From the NCBI RefSeq assembly GCF_003473485.1, contig NC_053045.1:57702494-57766493 (forward strand): a stretch of 64,000 nucleotides of DNA, written 5' to 3'. Below are positions 60,837-64,000 of this stretch, piece by piece. Source of the stretch: Medicago truncatula (lineage: Eukaryota; Streptophyta; Magnoliopsida; Fabales; Fabaceae). The notes below the pieces were generated by a model. That model made no database searches. It saw only the letters and a list, made by a program, of their open reading frames with translations, and had not been told where the DNA came from. A program made the translations under genes and the position numbers. Within the stretch, counting starts at the first letter, position 1. Every line of letters starts with the position of its first letter.

Positions 60837-61529
60837 TATTGGGAAATGAGGTTTACGGGGATCATCCTTGAACAATCATAAAAATAAATAAGAAGGATAC
60901 TGTTTTTAATTCAAAACCTTAAAATATAAATTTATGGATCTCTCATCTATAGGTGTTCCACATTCACTTTTTTATCCAATGTGAGATATATTACTTACGC
61001 TTGATATACCAACAATCTCCGCCTCAAGTGTGAGTTCATCTATTATGTAATATATCTCCCTTAAACGAAGTTTTTTCATCAACTTATACCGCCGTTAACA
61101 GCCACCACATCAACCGGACTCACCGTCAGAAAATCTTGGTCAAGAAGACTTTCGACACAAGTAGCTGGTCAAACCCTTCATCGAACTGCGACTCTGATAC
61201 AATTGTTGGGACTTGCGAACAACTTTGATACAACTATTGGGACTTGCGGGGGTCCAAGAGATTGTCACTTTGGTCCTTGAACAATCATACAAGTAAGAGA
61301 GTACCATAGTTTAACCCAAAACCGCGACTCTGATACAACTGTTGATACATGCGGGGGGTCCAAGAGATCGTCACATTGATCCTTGAACAATCATACACAT
61401 AAGAGAGACACCACGGTTTAACCCAAAACCGTAATGCATCAGTTTTATGGGCCCTCTCACTTTTAAAGTGTTCGACATTCACCTCTTCATTCAATGTGGG
61501 AAATATTGCTCACACTTGATATATCAACA
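60837..61529 (-). mobile_element. TRIM retrotransposon with methionine-tRNA primer site
   Basis: Read on the minus strand, the 5' LTR spans 61529-61340 (190 bp), starting TGTTGATATATCAAGTGTGA and ending GCATGTATCAACA. Two bases later TGTATCAGAGTCGC follows, one base short of the primer-binding site TGGTATCAGAGTCGC for initiator methionine tRNA. The purine tract CTTGAGGCGGAGA precedes the 3' LTR at 61014-60837 (TGTTGGTATATCAAGCG, also sharing TATGATTGTTCAAGGAT). The interior is about 325 bp with no gag or pol. It contains an extra partial copy of the LTR 3' end plus two more primer-site-like copies (near 61187-61325). Target duplication not resolved. Confidence 0.8.
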
Positions 61530-62669
61530 AAGATAACTAATTTTATATGCATAATTTTTTTTAATCAAATGTAATTAATTGTTTTTGATATTGTAAAAAA
61601 TAATGTAATCTCAAAGGTGTGATTCATGAAAACTTGTTCTATGAAAGTAAAGAACTCTTTGTCAAAACCAACAAGAATAAAAATGTGGAGTACTATATCG
61701 ACGATCAACAACTGAACATTTCAAACAACTAGCAATAAAGTGTAAAACAAATTCACATGCAAAGCAAACACAATAAGATAAAGTTAGTAGATGAACAAAA
61801 ACACCAAGATTTATAATTACCTAGTTTGACCAGAAAATGATTTGTGTATGGAGAATAAAGTAACTCTAATTCATAATGAATAAATTTCTAACAGCCAGAT
61901 ACAGAAGAGTTGCTATAAATTAACTTCAAAAGTTCTTTTAAGAACAAACTTAATGTTCTACACATTTATCAATCGTTTCCTAGGAATAAAAGACTTGTGA
62001 TTTTCACTCAATTTAAAGTATTTATAATGTATTTACTAGCCCAAAAATCTCTTCTTTAGTCGCTTAATTCTTAGCCTCTAATTTTCACTCCACTTAATGT
62101 TCTACAGTTTTCTCTTCTCTATTTCTTCTATCTTTCTCTTATACCAAACAATTCATCAAATTCATTCTATTTCTCACCTTTTTCTCTCGTCACAAACTCT
62201 CTCTTACCTACTTCTCTTCTATACCAAACACACCCCTAATGAGATGAGATTTCAAGGCATATAAAACAATTACAAATTGGTCCCTATTTTCAAATTTTAA
62301 ATAAGACCCAAAACTTTAAAATTATAAAATAAGTCAAAAATACTAACAATGAAATTTTTTATCACTCTATCCAAACAAAAGCGTTTAAAAATAAAAAAAT
62401 TTCAATTGAATCATTTAAATTGTCTAAAATTCAAAATTTTCAATTATTCATTCAAACATACTCTAAAATCTCATAACAAGGTAAACACCCAACCAAAAGA
62501 AATATATACTTGAAGATGGAATCAACATCATATTGTATATGTACATCTTCATTAATATTTCACAACTTCTTCTCATTTTTTTTTATACCGTCCATCTTTT
62601 CTAGATATATGTATTCACATGTATGCTTTAAGTATTTGATACTTATTTCGTAAAATATATTTTGAAAAA
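61530..62669. other. Intergenic, no gene
   Basis: AT-rich with a pyrimidine-rich stretch (62100-62235, TTCTCTTCTCTATTTCTTCT and similar). No coding region is supported. Confidence 0.4.
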
Positions 62670-63686
62670 GGGTTAATAGACCTTTACCCCCTGTAAATAG
62701 GACACTTTTGGTTTTGTCCCCTATAATTTTGTTTTTTAGATTCCGTCCTGGTAAAATAAAGATTCTTCAGGATTTCCTCCGAGCCATTTGAGTCAGCAGA
62801 ATCTCTGACGTGGCAGCTACGTGTTTTTTTTTTTTTGCCACGTGTGAAAAACATTTTACACGACATTAATAATTAAAAGAATATGAAAAAAAATTCAAAA
62901 ATTATAAAAAACGAATTAATTAGTAGAAAAATAATTTGTTTTTAAAATTATAAAAAAAAATCTCAAATTTATTATATTTCAAAATTTTCGAAATCTTTTA
63001 AAATAATAACGAAAAAGATTCTAAAATATCCAAATATAAATTAAAATTAAAGAAACTTCGAAAAATATTATATTATCTAATTGTTTTATTTTGAAAATTA
63101 AGTTCCAGAATTGTTTTAAAATATTCCTAATTTCGAAAAAATTGATTTTTTTTTCATTTTTTAATTTCGAAAAAGATTTCATAAAAAATTATATTCAAAA
63201 TTTTGTAAAATCTGAATTCTGGAACAATAGTTCAAGATTTTATAAAAAAAAATTCAATAACAAAACTGATTTTTAAAAATTAAATTCCACATTTTTTAAA
63301 TATCTTCTTAATTTCGAAAAAGATATGAATTTTTTTCTATTTTTTAAAATTTCGGAAAAAAAAACCTAAATGTTTTTTAATTTTTGAAAAAAAAATCTGG
63401 TTTGAATTTTTTCAGATTTTTTTAAAAAGATTTTTCATTTTTTTTAATTTTATTTTTTAATTTTTTAAATATAAATGACGTGTAAAATATTTTTTACGTG
63501 TGGCAAGAAAAAAAAAAAAAAGAAGAAAAAGTCACCTAAGTGTCACATCAAAAATTCTGCTGAGTCAATGATCTTAGGGTGCAATCGTGAAAAATCTTCA
63601 TTTTACAAGGACGGAATCTAAATTTTTTTTTTACAGAGGACAAAATCAAAAGTATCATATATTACAGGGGTAAATACCTATTAACC
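62670..63686. mobile_element. Mutator-like foldback element, 1017 bp
   Basis: TTTGAAAAA is found at 62661-62669 and 63687-63695, an exact 9-bp target duplication. The ends are GGGTTAATAGACCTTTACCC and, inverted, GGTTAATAGGTATTTACCCC. Shared inner blocks include TTTTGTCCCCT/AGAGGACAAAA, TTTTAGATTCCGTCC/GGACGGAATCTAAA and GCCACGTGTGAAAAA/TTTTTACGTGTGGC. The centre is A/T-rich and non-coding. Confidence 0.9.
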
Positions 63687-63695
63687 TTTGAAAAA

Positions 63696-64000
63696 TAAAT
63701 AAATAATCAGGATATTCTAAGATAGATGTCTACTCGACACATGTAAGTCTACAATTAGATGTATATTTAATATAACATTTCTCTAATTTTAGACTTCATC
63801 CTTAAAAAAAAAAAAAATAGTATCTAGACTTCATATTAATAGATGAAAGCTGACATATCGTGAATCATCAAAAAATAATTAGGCAAACAAAATCTCTTTT
63901 CTCGAAGAATAAATAATGGAGAATTCTTATGTATTTTGATGTTCAGCTATGTATCGTACTTCAAAACAAACCTCATTCAAAATATAATTCTATTTTTAAA
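63696..64000. other. Intergenic at window end
   Basis: AT-rich, no gene or bounded repeat seen. Confidence 0.4.

Overview
This window is nuclear DNA of a flowering plant. It is AT-rich, its genes have GT-AG introns, and small transposons sit between and inside them. The protein families and repeat types (tRNA-derived SINEs with a B box, foldback elements, zf-RVT LINE remnants, a TRIM) look most like a papilionoid legume, with Medicago as the best guess. The species is an inference; no marker in the window proves it. All similarity statements come from reading translations and repeats by eye, not from a search.

Six genes have a substantial, largely readable structure. From left to right they are: a WDR5-type WD40 gene (8971-11572, +, 2 exons, 326 aa); a short ELM2/SANT-like gene of the plant RERE-related family (14780-18032, +, 471 aa); a CYP704-type cytochrome P450 (23599-26007, -, 6 exons, 516 aa); a SLOW WALKER2/Noc1/CEBPZ-type ribosome-biogenesis gene (27623-36428, -, 16 exons, 1032 aa); an F-box/LRR gene with a suspect splice donor (43200-45066, +); and a mitochondrial thiamine diphosphate carrier (47642-52908, -, 7 coding exons, 329 aa). 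A seventh, an SRC2-like C2-domain gene (56953-57762, +), carries two compensating single-base indels near its 3' end. The exon phases of the P450, SLOW WALKER2 and carrier models close exactly.

Broken genes and fragments include an mTERF C-terminus (4371-4605, -), a decayed second copy of the SANT gene (21735-22909, +), LINE zf-RVT and RNase H pieces, a MuDR-type N-terminal piece, a FAR1/FRS first-exon fragment, and two polygalacturonase fragments arranged head to head in the fourth coding intron of the carrier gene.

Most of the rest is repeat. Several elements have target-site duplications (TSDs) readable directly: 9-bp TSDs (Mutator-like) at 36554-37300, 53516-54462, 54475-54819, 58743-59898 (8 of 9 bases) and 62670-63686; an 8-bp TSD (hAT-like) at 33109-33941; and a SINE with a 16-bp TSD at 9986-10106. 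A miniature LTR element with a methionine-tRNA primer site lies at 60837-61529.

The strongest candidate for something new is the roughly 1.9-kb inverted duplication at 49246-51140. It lies inside a transcribed intron and brings sense and antisense copies of an exopolygalacturonase-like sequence into one predicted transcript, so it could be a natural hairpin-RNA locus.
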